Below, one piece after another: positions 1-6,122 of a DNA stretch of 6,122 nt (positions within the stretch are counted from its first letter, which is position 1; each line of letters opens with the position of its first letter). The notes under the pieces are model-generated. The model was not told the DNA's origin. It ran no database searches and saw only the letters and a program-made list of their open reading frames with translations. The DNA is from Betaproteobacteria bacterium (GTDB taxonomy: Bacteria; Pseudomonadota; Gammaproteobacteria; Burkholderiales; Burkholderiaceae_C): assembly GCA_005882155.1 (NCBI GenBank), contig VBCQ01000489.1:1-6122 (forward strand), read 5' to 3'. The position numbers were made by a program, and so were the translations under genes.

Positions 1-1
1 C

Positions 2-1507
2 GTGATCGGCAACCTCGTTTCGGAGTCGCTGTCTCCGACCGTCGCGAGGATCGTCATCGCGCAAGGTGCGCAGCGCAGCGGCCGCGTTCAATCTGAAGGC
101 CTGCGTGATGTCGCGACCTTGCGGGGCTTGTTCTCGGCACAAGGACTGCTCGCGATGTTCGACGCGCCGTGGGCGATCGTCTACGTCGCCGTGATCTGGC
201 TCGCGCATCCGTGGCTCGGCGTCGCGGCGTCGATTGCCGCGGTCACGATGCTGGTGCTCGCCGTGACGACGGACTTCGTCACGCGGCGCGACATCGAAGC
301 CTTGCAGAAGTCGGCCGCCGGGGCGACGCGCTATCTCGAAGCGTCGCTGCAGAACGCCGAGGTCGCGCAGACGCTCGGCATGGGCGCTGCGCTGGTCGAG
401 CGCTGGCGGTCGAAGAACGCCGAGGTATCGGCGCTGCAGCGGCCCACCGCGAGCAAGACGGTGGCGATGGCGGCGGCGACGCGCGCGGTGCGCCAAGCCG
501 TGCAGGTGATGATCCTCGCGCTCGGCGCCTATCTCGTCATCAGCGGCGAAGCAACGGCCGGCGTGATGATCGCGACCACGACGCTGCTCGGCCGCGCACT
601 CGCGCCGGTGGAGCTTATCGTCGGCAGCTGGCGCGTGCTGGCCGAAGGGCGCGCGGCGTATCGCCGCTTGAGCGAGCTGCTCGCCGGCGCTGCCGCGCAG
701 CCGCAGCGCATGGCGCTGCCTGCGCCGCGCGGCGACTTGCAGGCGAGCGGCTTGTTCTTCCGCCCCGCCGGCAGCGATCGAACCATTCTTTCGAACGTGT
801 CGCTGGATCTGAATGCCGGCGAAGCGCTGGCGATCATCGGCCCGAGCGGCGCCGGCAAGTCGACGCTGGTGCGCTTGCTTACCGGCGTGTGGAAGCCGAC
901 TGCGGGCACCGTGCGGCTCGACCAGGCCGACCTGAACCAGTGGCCGCGCGAGGAGCTCGGGCCGTGGCTCGGCTACGTGCCGCAAGACGTCGAGCTGTTT
1001 CCCGGCACCGTCGCCGAGAACATCGCGCGCCTCGCCGATGTCGATTCGCAGAAGGTCGTTCAGGCGGCGCAGCGCGCCCATGTGCATGAGCTGATCCTGT
1101 CGCTGCCCGAGGGCTACGACACGCCGGTCGACATGATCGGCGCGACGCTGTCGCCGGGTCAGCGCCAGCGCATCGCGGTCGCACGTGCGCTGTACGGCGA
1201 GCCCCGGCTGGTGATTCTTGACGAGCCCAATTCCAACCTCGATGGCGCCGGCGAGCTCGCGCTCGCCGAGACGCTGAAGGCACTGCGCGGCAACACGACG
1301 GTCGTCGTCGTCACGCACCGCACCAACCTGATCCAGCATGTCGACAAGATGCTCGTGCTTGATGCCGGCAAGGTCCAGCACTGGGGCACCACGGCCGATG
1401 TGATGCACGCGCTGCAGCACCCGGCTCAGGCGGGGGCGCAAGTCGTCGCGATGCCGCGTCCGGTTCCGGTTGGCGCGGCCACGGCCGATGCACGGGGGCA
1501 GTCATGA
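2..1507 (+). CDS. Type I secretion ABC transporter, PrtD/AprD family (5' end missing)
   Basis: Inner-membrane permease/ATPase that powers export of a protein substrate directly from the cytoplasm through a type I secretion channel. The visible 501 residues hold the last part of the membrane domain and a complete nucleotide-binding domain. An FDAPW motif typical of PrtD-type exporters lies at residues 53-57, followed by hydrophobic segments at about 58-70, 73-91, 166-180 and 183-208. The ATPase has Walker A GPSGAGKST (280-288, Lys286), Q-loop Gln328 in YVPQD, signature LSPGQ (383-387), Walker B VILDE (404-408, Glu408), D-loop SNLD (411-414) and the switch His439. PrtD proteins are usually near 570-590 residues, so about 80-90 N-terminal residues should lie upstream; the GTG at position 2 is simply the first in-frame codon and not a credible start. 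The stop overlaps the ATG of a mini-ORF, and an HlyD-type partner follows 55 bases later. The family call is firm, but the substrate (protease, lipase, S-layer or RTX protein) cannot be told. Confidence 0.94.
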   Translation: MIGNLVSESLSPTVARIVIAQGAQRSGRVQSEGLRDVATLRGLFSAQGLLAMFDAPWAIVYVAVIWLAHPWLGVAASIAAVTMLVLAVTTDFVTRRDIEALQKSAAGATRYLEASLQNAEVAQTLGMGAALVERWRSKNAEVSALQRPTASKTVAMAAATRAVRQAVQVMILALGAYLVISGEATAGVMIATTTLLGRALAPVELIVGSWRVLAEGRAAYRRLSELLAGAAAQPQRMALPAPRGDLQASGLFFRPAGSDRTILSNVSLDLNAGEALAIIGPSGAGKSTLVRLLTGVWKPTAGTVRLDQADLNQWPREELGPWLGYVPQDVELFPGTVAENIARLADVDSQKVVQAAQRAHVHELILSLPEGYDTPVDMIGATLSPGQRQRIAVARALYGEPRLVILDEPNSNLDGAGELALAETLKALRGNTTVVVVTHRTNLIQHVDKMLVLDAGKVQHWGTTADVMHALQHPAQAGAQVVAMPRPVPVGAATADARGQS

Positions 1508-1566
1508 GCCGCCGGGCCGCTCCCAAGGCGAATTCCGGAGTGCGCAGCACGGAGGATGCCCAATGA
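1504..1566 (+). CDS. 20-codon mini-ORF bridging the two secretion genes
   Basis: ATG at 1504 overlaps the TGA of the ABC transporter gene (ATGA, 1504-1507). The frame runs 20 codons and stops at TGA 1564-1566, which overlaps the ATG of the HlyD-type gene (ATGA, 1563-1566). A purine run GGGGG at 1494-1498 sits 5 bases before its ATG. The peptide begins MSRR and ends EDAQ, is basic and polar, and has no membrane segment or recognisable domain. The two exact overlaps are seen directly. The inference is that ribosomes could pass from the ABC gene through this frame to the HlyD gene, so the peptide itself may matter less than its translation. A chance frame is also possible, because the HlyD gene has a strong ribosome binding site of its own. 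Confidence 0.35.
   Translation: MSRRAAPKANSGVRSTEDAQ
1551..1555 (+). promoter_or_regulatory. Ribosome binding site of the HlyD-type gene
   Basis: GGAGG lies 7 bases before the ATG at 1563, near-ideal Shine-Dalgarno sequence and spacing. It decides the start in favour of 1563 over the in-frame upstream TTG 1470 and ATG 1488, both of which would run inside the end of the ABC transporter gene. Confidence 0.85.
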
Positions 1567-2900
1567 GCAGCGCGTCAACCCTGCTTGCGGACGACGTTCA
1601 CCTCGCGCCGCATCTCGCGGAGGCGCATGCATTGACGCGCTGGGGCCGCATCGTCGTGCTGCTCGGCTTGCTGCCGGTCTTCGGCTGGCTCGCGTTCGCG
1701 CCGCTCTCGTCGGCGGTCGTCGCGCAGTCCTTCGTCAAGGTCGACCTCGACCGCCTGCCGGTGCAGCACGCTGAAGGCGGCATCGTGCAAGAGGTGAGGG
1801 TGCGCGACGGCCAGCATGTGGCCGCCGGCGAAACGCTGCTGGTGCTCGGCGACGTCGGCGTCGCGGCCGATGTCAATCGCCTCAACTACCGCGTGCTGAG
1901 CGAACGCGCCGGCCTCGCGCGGCTCGAGGCCGAGCAGCTCGGGGCGAGCGCGATCCGCTTCGCCGGCGATCTGCTTGCTGCCGCGAAGGCCGACCCGCGA
2001 CTTGCCGAGCAACTCGCCAAGGAGCGAGCGCTGTTCGACGCGCGGCGCGATGCGTTGCAAGGGCAGACCGCGCTGTTGCGTTCGCAGCGCGAGAAGATCA
2101 TTCAAGAGAGCGTCGCGCTGCGCACGCAAATCGACCAGGCGGGCGAATCGCTGAAGCATCAGAAAGACGAGCTCGAGACCAATCGGCGCCTGCTCAACGA
2201 CGGCTTCATTTCGTCGACGCGCATTTCGCAGCTCGAAGCGAGCGTCGCCGACTACGGCGTGAAGCTGGCCGAGAAGCGATCCGAAGCGGCGCGCGCCGAG
2301 CAGCGGATGATCGACACCGACTTGCGCATCAAGAGCTTGCAAGGCGACTACCGTCAGCAGGCGAGCGACCAGCTGAAGGTCGCCGCGGCGCGCGTCTCCG
2401 AGATCCAGCAGGAGCAGCGCAAAGCCGGCGATGCGGCGTCGCGCCAGGTGATCACCGCGCCTGCGGCCGGCGAGGTGCTGAACCTGCACTACGCGACGCC
2501 GGGGGCGGTCGTGCCGCCGCGCGAGACGATCGCCGACATCGTGCCGGCGAATCCACGGCTCGTCATCGAAGCGCGCATCCGCACCGAGGACGTGAGCCGC
2601 GTGCAGCAAGGCCAAGGCGCCGAGATCCGCTTCACCGCATTCAAGTACCGCACGACGCGAATGGTCGACGGCAAGGTGTTCTACGTTGCGGCCGACCGCA
2701 GCGTCGACCGCGCGACCGGTCAGCCGTACTACGTCGCGTTGGTCGAGGCCGATCAAGCGTCGCTCGGTCAGGCCGACGGCGTCAAGCTGCAAGCCGGCAT
2801 GCCCGCCGAGGTCTACATCCGCGGCGAGCAACGCACGCCGCTGCAGTACCTGCTCGAGCCGGTGACGCAAGTGCTGCGTCATGCGGGGCGCGAGCGCTGA
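1563..2900 (+). CDS. Type I secretion membrane fusion protein, HlyD/PrtE family
   Basis: Periplasmic adaptor that joins the inner-membrane ABC transporter to an outer-membrane TolC-type channel. The 445-residue protein matches the usual length of the PrtE/AprE group. It has a cytoplasmic N-terminus (about 1-28), one membrane anchor (about 29-50), a first lipoyl-like half (HAEGGIVQEVRVRDGQ, starting at residue 69), and a long helical hairpin rich in Glu, Gln, Arg and Leu (about 105-295). A second lipoyl half starts ITAPAAGEV at residue 297. A beta-barrel region follows, with the family motif LQAGMPAEVYI at 409-419 and an RTPLQYLLEPV tail as in PrtE proteins. The start at 1563 is set by the GGAGG 7 bases upstream. 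It follows the ABC gene by 55 bases and is very probably in the same operon. No TolC-like gene follows, so the outer-membrane partner must be encoded elsewhere. Confidence 0.95.
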   Translation: MSSASTLLADDVHLAPHLAEAHALTRWGRIVVLLGLLPVFGWLAFAPLSSAVVAQSFVKVDLDRLPVQHAEGGIVQEVRVRDGQHVAAGETLLVLGDVGVAADVNRLNYRVLSERAGLARLEAEQLGASAIRFAGDLLAAAKADPRLAEQLAKERALFDARRDALQGQTALLRSQREKIIQESVALRTQIDQAGESLKHQKDELETNRRLLNDGFISSTRISQLEASVADYGVKLAEKRSEAARAEQRMIDTDLRIKSLQGDYRQQASDQLKVAAARVSEIQQEQRKAGDAASRQVITAPAAGEVLNLHYATPGAVVPPRETIADIVPANPRLVIEARIRTEDVSRVQQGQGAEIRFTAFKYRTTRMVDGKVFYVAADRSVDRATGQPYYVALVEADQASLGQADGVKLQAGMPAEVYIRGEQRTPLQYLLEPVTQVLRHAGRER

Positions 2901-2918
2901 GATCGCGCTGACCCCGCC

Positions 2919-3028
2919 CCGTTCGCCCTGAGGTATCGAAGGGCTGCGCGAAGGCTTCGATACCTCAGCCCGATCCTTCGATACCTCAGGACGATCGGGT
3001 TCTGGCTTCGATACCTCAGCCCGAACGG
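2919..3028. repeat. Cluster of four CTTCGATACCTCAG-type intergenic repeats
   Basis: Four copies share the perfect 14-base core CTTCGATACCTCAG. Copy 1 is inverted (2919-2941; on the - strand the core plus GGCGAACGG). Copies 2 (2955-2976), 3 (2976-2998) and 4 (3006-3028) are direct. Their tails differ: copy 3 ends GACGATCGG, copy 4 ends CCCGAACGG, and copy 2 ends CCCGATCC, touching copy 3. A further stretch at 3039-3058 (ACTTCGACCCTGAGCC) looks like a decayed relative. The gap between the HlyD and NrdJ genes consists largely of these elements. They resemble the short dispersed intergenic repeats common in Burkholderiales and Xanthomonas genomes; function is unknown. Confidence 0.88.
2928..2968. 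repeat. 14-bp hairpin formed by repeat copies 1 and 2
   Basis: CTGAGGTATCGAAG (2928-2941) is the exact reverse complement of CTTCGATACCTCAG (2955-2968), with a 13-base loop. It begins 27 bases after the HlyD stop codon. No T-run follows on either strand, so it is not a standard intrinsic terminator, although it could protect the 3' end of the secretion transcript. Because copies 3 and 4 carry the same core, the inverted copy can pair with any of the three direct copies. Confidence 0.8.
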
Positions 3029-3081
3029 TTTGGCTAGCACTTCGACCCTGAGCCTGGCGTGGGCAGTGACCGGCGTCAAAC

Positions 3082-3093
3082 ACGCTCGAGCGT
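3082..3093. promoter_or_regulatory. Perfect 12-bp palindrome upstream of nrdJ
   Basis: ACGCTCGAGCGT is its own reverse complement and ends 21 bases before the nrdJ ATG. The symmetry does not extend outward. Its position would suit an operator or a small hairpin in the leader. It does not match the A/T-rich NrdR box, and no regulator can be named. GC-rich DNA yields such palindromes by chance fairly often, so this is a weak call. Confidence 0.25.
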
Positions 3094-3114
3094 CATCGCG
3101 GTAACTTGGCAGCC

Positions 3115-6009
3115 ATGCAAGACATCGCCAACCACGCCGTTCATACCGCGGCCAACCTTCCCGCTCAAGCCATCAGCGAAGAAGTGCTGCTGGAAAAATA
3201 CGCGAAGGGTGATGAGCGAACGATCGCCGCGGTGCATCAGCGCGTCGCGCGTGCCCTCGCTCAAGCCGAGCTGCCGGAGCAGCGTGCGCTGTGGGCCGAG
3301 CGCTTCGCCGACGCGCTGCAGCAGGGCTTCATTCCGGCCGGGCGAATTCAATCGGCCGCCGGCACCGACATGTCGGCAACGCTGATCAACTGCTTCGTAC
3401 AGCCGGTCGGCGACTCGATCTCGCATGTCGACGATGGACACCCCGGCATCTACACCGCGCTGACCGAAGCGGCCGAGACGATGCGTCGCGGCGGCGGCGT
3501 CGGCTACGACTTCTCGCGCATTCGCCCGCGCGGCGCGTGGGTCGGCTCGACGCAGAGCAGCGCGTCGGGGCCGGTCAGCTACATGCGCGTGTTCGATCGC
3601 TCCTGCGAGACGGTCGAGTCGGCCGGCGCGCGGCGCGGCGCGCAGATGGGGGTGCTGCGCTGCGACCACCCGGACATCGAGGAGTTCATCCACGCGAAGG
3701 ACGAAGGCGACCTGCGCAACTTCAACATCTCGGTCGGCGTGACCGACGCGTTCATGGAAGCGGTGCAGGCCGACGCCGAGATCGAGCTCGTGCATCGCGC
3801 CGAGCCCGGCCGCGCGCAAAAAGCCGCCGGCGCGTACCAGCGCCGCTTGGCCGATGGTGCAGCGCTATGGGTCTATCGCAAGCGGCGTGCGCGCGAGCTG
3901 TGGGACCAGATCATGCGATCGACCTATGACCACGCCGAGCCCGGCGTGCTGTTCCTCGACGCGATCAACCGCGACAACAACCTGTCGTATTGCGAGACGA
4001 TCGCTGCGACCAATCCGTGTGGCGAGCAGCCATTGCCCCCCTATGGCTGTTGCTGCCTCGGCTCGATCGACCTGACGCGCTTCGTCGTCGACTCGTTCGA
4101 CGAGCACGCGCGCTTCGACGATGCGGGTTTCGCGAATCTCGCGCGCGTCGCCGTTCGCATGCTCGACAACGTGCTCGACGTGACGGTATGGCCGCTGCCG
4201 CAACAGCACGACGAAGCGCGCCGCAAGCGCCGCGTGGGCCTCGGCTTCACGGGGCTCGGCGATGCGCTCGCGATGCTCGGGCTGCGCTACGACACGCCGG
4301 AGGCGCTCGCGATGGCGCGGCGCATCGCGCAGACACTGCGCGACGCCGCCTACGACGCGTCGATCGAGCTTGCGCGCGAGCGCGGTGCGTTTCCGCTGTT
4401 CAACGCCGATCTCTTTCTGAGCGGCAACAACTTCGCATCGCGCCTGCCGCAAGCCTTGAAGGACCGCATCCGCGCGCACGGCCTGCGCAACTCGCATCTG
4501 CTGTCGATCGCGCCGACCGGCACCATCAGCCTCGCCTTCGCCGACAACGCGAGCAATGGCATCGAGCCGGCGTTCAGCTGGGCCTACACGCGCAAGAAGC
4601 GCATGCCCGACGGCGACTTCAAGGAGTACGCGGTCGAAGATCATGCCTGGCGTCTGTATCGGCATCTGAAGGGCGCGGACACGCCGCTGACGCCGGCCTT
4701 CGTCACTGCGCTCGAGATGAGCGCGCAGGCGCACGAGACGATGGTCGCTGCGGTCGCGCCGTTCATCGACACGTCGATCTCGAAGACCGTCAACGTGCCG
4801 GCCGACTATCCGTATGCCGACTTCCAGAACCTCTATCTCGAAGCCTGGCAGTCGGGGCTGAAGGGCCTCGCGACGTACCGGCCGAACATCGTGCTCGGCG
4901 CGGTGCTGAGTGTGCAGCGCAACGAGGCCGCGCCGCTGCAGATTGCGGACGCGAACCGGCGCCTCGCGCTCGACCGCCTGCCGGCGCCGGTGCTGTCGTC
5001 GCTGCGCTGGCCGGGCCGCCCCGAGCTGCCCGGCGGCAACCCGGCGTGGACCTTCATGGTTCATCACCCGTTCGGTGATTTCGCGCTCTTCGTCGGCGAA
5101 CTCGCACGCGAAGACGGCGGCGCGCCGCAGCCGTTCGAGGTCTGGGTCAACGGGGCCGAGCAGCCGCGCGGGCTCGGTGCGCTGGCCAAGACCTTGTCGA
5201 TGGACTTGCGCGCCAACGACCCGGCGTGGCTGCAGCTCAAGCTCGATGCGCTGGCCACGGTCGCCGAAGAGCGCGCGTTCGAGATGCCGTTCCCGCCGCA
5301 CGGCGAGCGACGCTTGTTCCCCGGCGTCGTCGCCGCGACCGCGGCGGTCGTGCGTTGGCGCTGCGAGCAATTGAAGGCGCTCCCGCGCGCCGGCCAGAGC
5401 GCGCCGACCCCGGTGATCGACGCGATGTTCAGCCGCGACGAGCCGCACACCGGGCCGTCGGGGACGCTCGCGTGGGCCGTCGATGTCGACAATCCGGCCA
5501 CCGGCGAGTCGTTCACGCTGACCCTGAAGGAAGTGACCTTGCCGGGTCCCGAAGGAGCGGCGTTCACGCGGCCGTGCGCGGTCGGTTTCTCCGGCAACTA
5601 CCCGCGCGCGCTCGACGGCCTGGCGCGCTTGCTGTCACTGGACATGCGCGTCATCGACCCGGCGTGGATAGGAATGAAGCTGCGCAAACTGCTCAACTAC
5701 GCCGAGCCGCTGGGCCACTTCATGGCCTTCGTTCCGGGCCTGCCGCACGGCGAGCGGCGCCAGCAGACCTGGCCGTCGACGGTCGCGTATTTGGCGCGGC
5801 TGATCATCCACCGCTACGCGATGCTCGGCGTGCTCGATGAGGACGGCTTTCCGCTGCGCGAGATGGGCGTGCTAGACGCGCCGCGCGATGCGGCTGCGTC
5901 GACGACGCTCGCCGGCCGCGCCTGCCCGGAGTGCGGGAATGCGACGCTGATTCACAGGGATGGGTGCGACTTTTGTACGGCGTGCGGGTATGTGGGGCAA
6001 TGCGGTTAG
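3115..6009 (+). CDS. nrdJ: Adenosylcobalamin-dependent ribonucleotide reductase, class II (NrdJ)
   Basis: Cytoplasmic enzyme that reduces ribonucleotides to deoxyribonucleotides for DNA synthesis, using adenosylcobalamin to make the cysteine thiyl radical, so it needs no oxygen and no NrdB partner. The 964 residues show an alpha/beta-barrel catalytic part (about 1-590) with Cys93 in NCFV and Cys313 in GCCCLGS as the likely redox pair, NPCGEQ at 300-305 with Cys302 as the thiyl site and Glu304 as the acid, PTGT at 467-470, DTSISKTVNVP from 552, and SGLKGLATYRPN at 580-591. Next come two related copies of a TSCPD-like region (about 623-757 and 770-915), then a cysteine-rich tail (CPEC at 937-940, CDFCTAC at 951-957, Cys963) that probably relays electrons to the active site or binds zinc. 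No ATP-cone is evident at the N-terminus. ATG 3115 is preferred over the in-frame TTG at 3106; no clear Shine-Dalgarno is seen for either. No cobalamin riboswitch signature is visible upstream. Identity is secure. Confidence 0.97.
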   Translation: MQDIANHAVHTAANLPAQAISEEVLLEKYAKGDERTIAAVHQRVARALAQAELPEQRALWAERFADALQQGFIPAGRIQSAAGTDMSATLINCFVQPVGDSISHVDDGHPGIYTALTEAAETMRRGGGVGYDFSRIRPRGAWVGSTQSSASGPVSYMRVFDRSCETVESAGARRGAQMGVLRCDHPDIEEFIHAKDEGDLRNFNISVGVTDAFMEAVQADAEIELVHRAEPGRAQKAAGAYQRRLADGAALWVYRKRRARELWDQIMRSTYDHAEPGVLFLDAINRDNNLSYCETIAATNPCGEQPLPPYGCCCLGSIDLTRFVVDSFDEHARFDDAGFANLARVAVRMLDNVLDVTVWPLPQQHDEARRKRRVGLGFTGLGDALAMLGLRYDTPEALAMARRIAQTLRDAAYDASIELARERGAFPLFNADLFLSGNNFASRLPQALKDRIRAHGLRNSHLLSIAPTGTISLAFADNASNGIEPAFSWAYTRKKRMPDGDFKEYAVEDHAWRLYRHLKGADTPLTPAFVTALEMSAQAHETMVAAVAPFIDTSISKTVNVPADYPYADFQNLYLEAWQSGLKGLATYRPNIVLGAVLSVQRNEAAPLQIADANRRLALDRLPAPVLSSLRWPGRPELPGGNPAWTFMVHHPFGDFALFVGELAREDGGAPQPFEVWVNGAEQPRGLGALAKTLSMDLRANDPAWLQLKLDALATVAEERAFEMPFPPHGERRLFPGVVAATAAVVRWRCEQLKALPRAGQSAPTPVIDAMFSRDEPHTGPSGTLAWAVDVDNPATGESFTLTLKEVTLPGPEGAAFTRPCAVGFSGNYPRALDGLARLLSLDMRVIDPAWIGMKLRKLLNYAEPLGHFMAFVPGLPHGERRQQTWPSTVAYLARLIIHRYAMLGVLDEDGFPLREMGVLDAPRDAAASTTLAGRACPECGNATLIHRDGCDFCTACGYVGQCG

Positions 6010-6122
6010 GAACAGCACTGTTGAGTGATCCGTTCGGGCTGAGCTTGCATTTCCGATCGTCCTGAGCCTGTCGAAGGAAGCCCCGTGCGCAGCGATGCCG
6101 GCCCTTCGACAGGCTCAGGGCG
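6010..6122. repeat. Cluster of CTTCGACAGGCTCAG-type intergenic repeats after nrdJ
   Basis: The stretch after the nrdJ stop has no gene. An inverted, shortened copy lies at 6030-6047 (on the - strand, CAAGCTCAGCCCGAACGG). An inverted full copy lies at 6053-6077 (on the - strand, CTTCGACAGGCTCAG plus GACGATCGG). A direct copy at 6102-6122 is cut by the window end. This is the widespread Burkholderiales-type repeat; it shares its tails but not its core centre with the cluster upstream of nrdJ. Confidence 0.85.
6061..6119. repeat. 17-bp perfect hairpin downstream of nrdJ
   Basis: CCTGAGCCTGTCGAAGG (6061-6077) pairs without mismatch with CCTTCGACAGGCTCAGG (6103-6119) across a 25-base loop. It starts 52 bases after the nrdJ stop. 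No T-run follows inside the window, so intrinsic termination is unproven. It could still block exonucleases or help end the transcript, as such extragenic palindromes are known to do. Confidence 0.75.

Noticed and set aside
1148..1162. LSPGQ in place of LSGGQ in the ABC signature
   Set aside because: This variant is common in PrtD-type exporters and does not imply loss of activity; the Walker A, Walker B and switch His are all intact.
1470..1562. Earlier starts (TTG 1470, ATG 1488) for the HlyD-type gene
   Set aside because: They add 25-31 residues overlapping the end of the ABC gene with no family resemblance, while ATG 1563 has GGAGG at ideal spacing.
1575..3083. Long open frame of 502 codons on the - strand opposite the HlyD-type gene
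   Set aside because: It mirrors a well-supported HlyD gene, has very high Arg/Ala/Leu content without any domain, and its start region is translated from the intergenic repeats. This is typical of antisense frames in GC-rich DNA.
2901..3114. Repeat cluster as a CRISPR array
   Set aside because: The copies are in mixed orientation, some touch each other, and there are no uniform spacers or cas genes.
3865..5448. Long open frame of 527 codons on the - strand inside nrdJ
   Set aside because: The + strand here carries conserved NrdJ motifs through its whole length. The antisense product is arginine-rich and of low complexity with no recognisable family.
6011..6022. AACAG/CTGTT inverted repeat just after the nrdJ stop as a terminator
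   Set aside because: The arms are only 5 bp with a 2-base loop and no T-run follows; too weak to call.

Overview
This is a GC-rich (roughly two-thirds G+C), densely coding window with all three genes on the + strand. The protein families, codon use and the short intergenic repeats related to CTTCGACAGGCTCAGGGCGAACGG suggest a betaproteobacterium of the order Burkholderiales, perhaps near the Rubrivivax/Leptothrix/Methylibium or Comamonadaceae groups. That placement is inferred from remembered family resemblance; no search was run.

Layout. Positions 2-1507 hold the 3' part of a type I secretion ABC transporter (PrtD/AprD type), cut by the window edge. Positions 1563-2900 hold its HlyD/PrtE-type membrane fusion partner. 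Between them, a 20-codon reading frame (1504-1566) overlaps both genes by ATGA at each end. Positions 2901-3114 form a non-coding gap with four copies of a short repeat (core CTTCGATACCTCAG), including a 14-bp hairpin, and a 12-bp perfect palindrome close to the next start. Positions 3115-6009 encode a complete adenosylcobalamin-dependent (class II) ribonucleotide reductase, NrdJ. Positions 6010-6122 form a second repeat cluster with a different core (CTTCGACAGGCTCAG), a 17-bp hairpin and no gene.

How the genes work together. The first two genes should form the inner-membrane ATPase and the periplasm-spanning adaptor of one type I secretion machine, almost certainly co-transcribed. No TolC-type outer membrane channel and no secreted substrate is visible here. 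NrdJ makes deoxyribonucleotides in the cytoplasm using vitamin B12 coenzyme. It is separated from the secretion genes by the repeat block and appears functionally unrelated.

I see no new defence or mobile system. The observations most worth a second look are the ATGA-bracketed mini-ORF, the modular two-core/three-tail repeat family on both sides of nrdJ, and the internal duplication in the C-terminal half of NrdJ.
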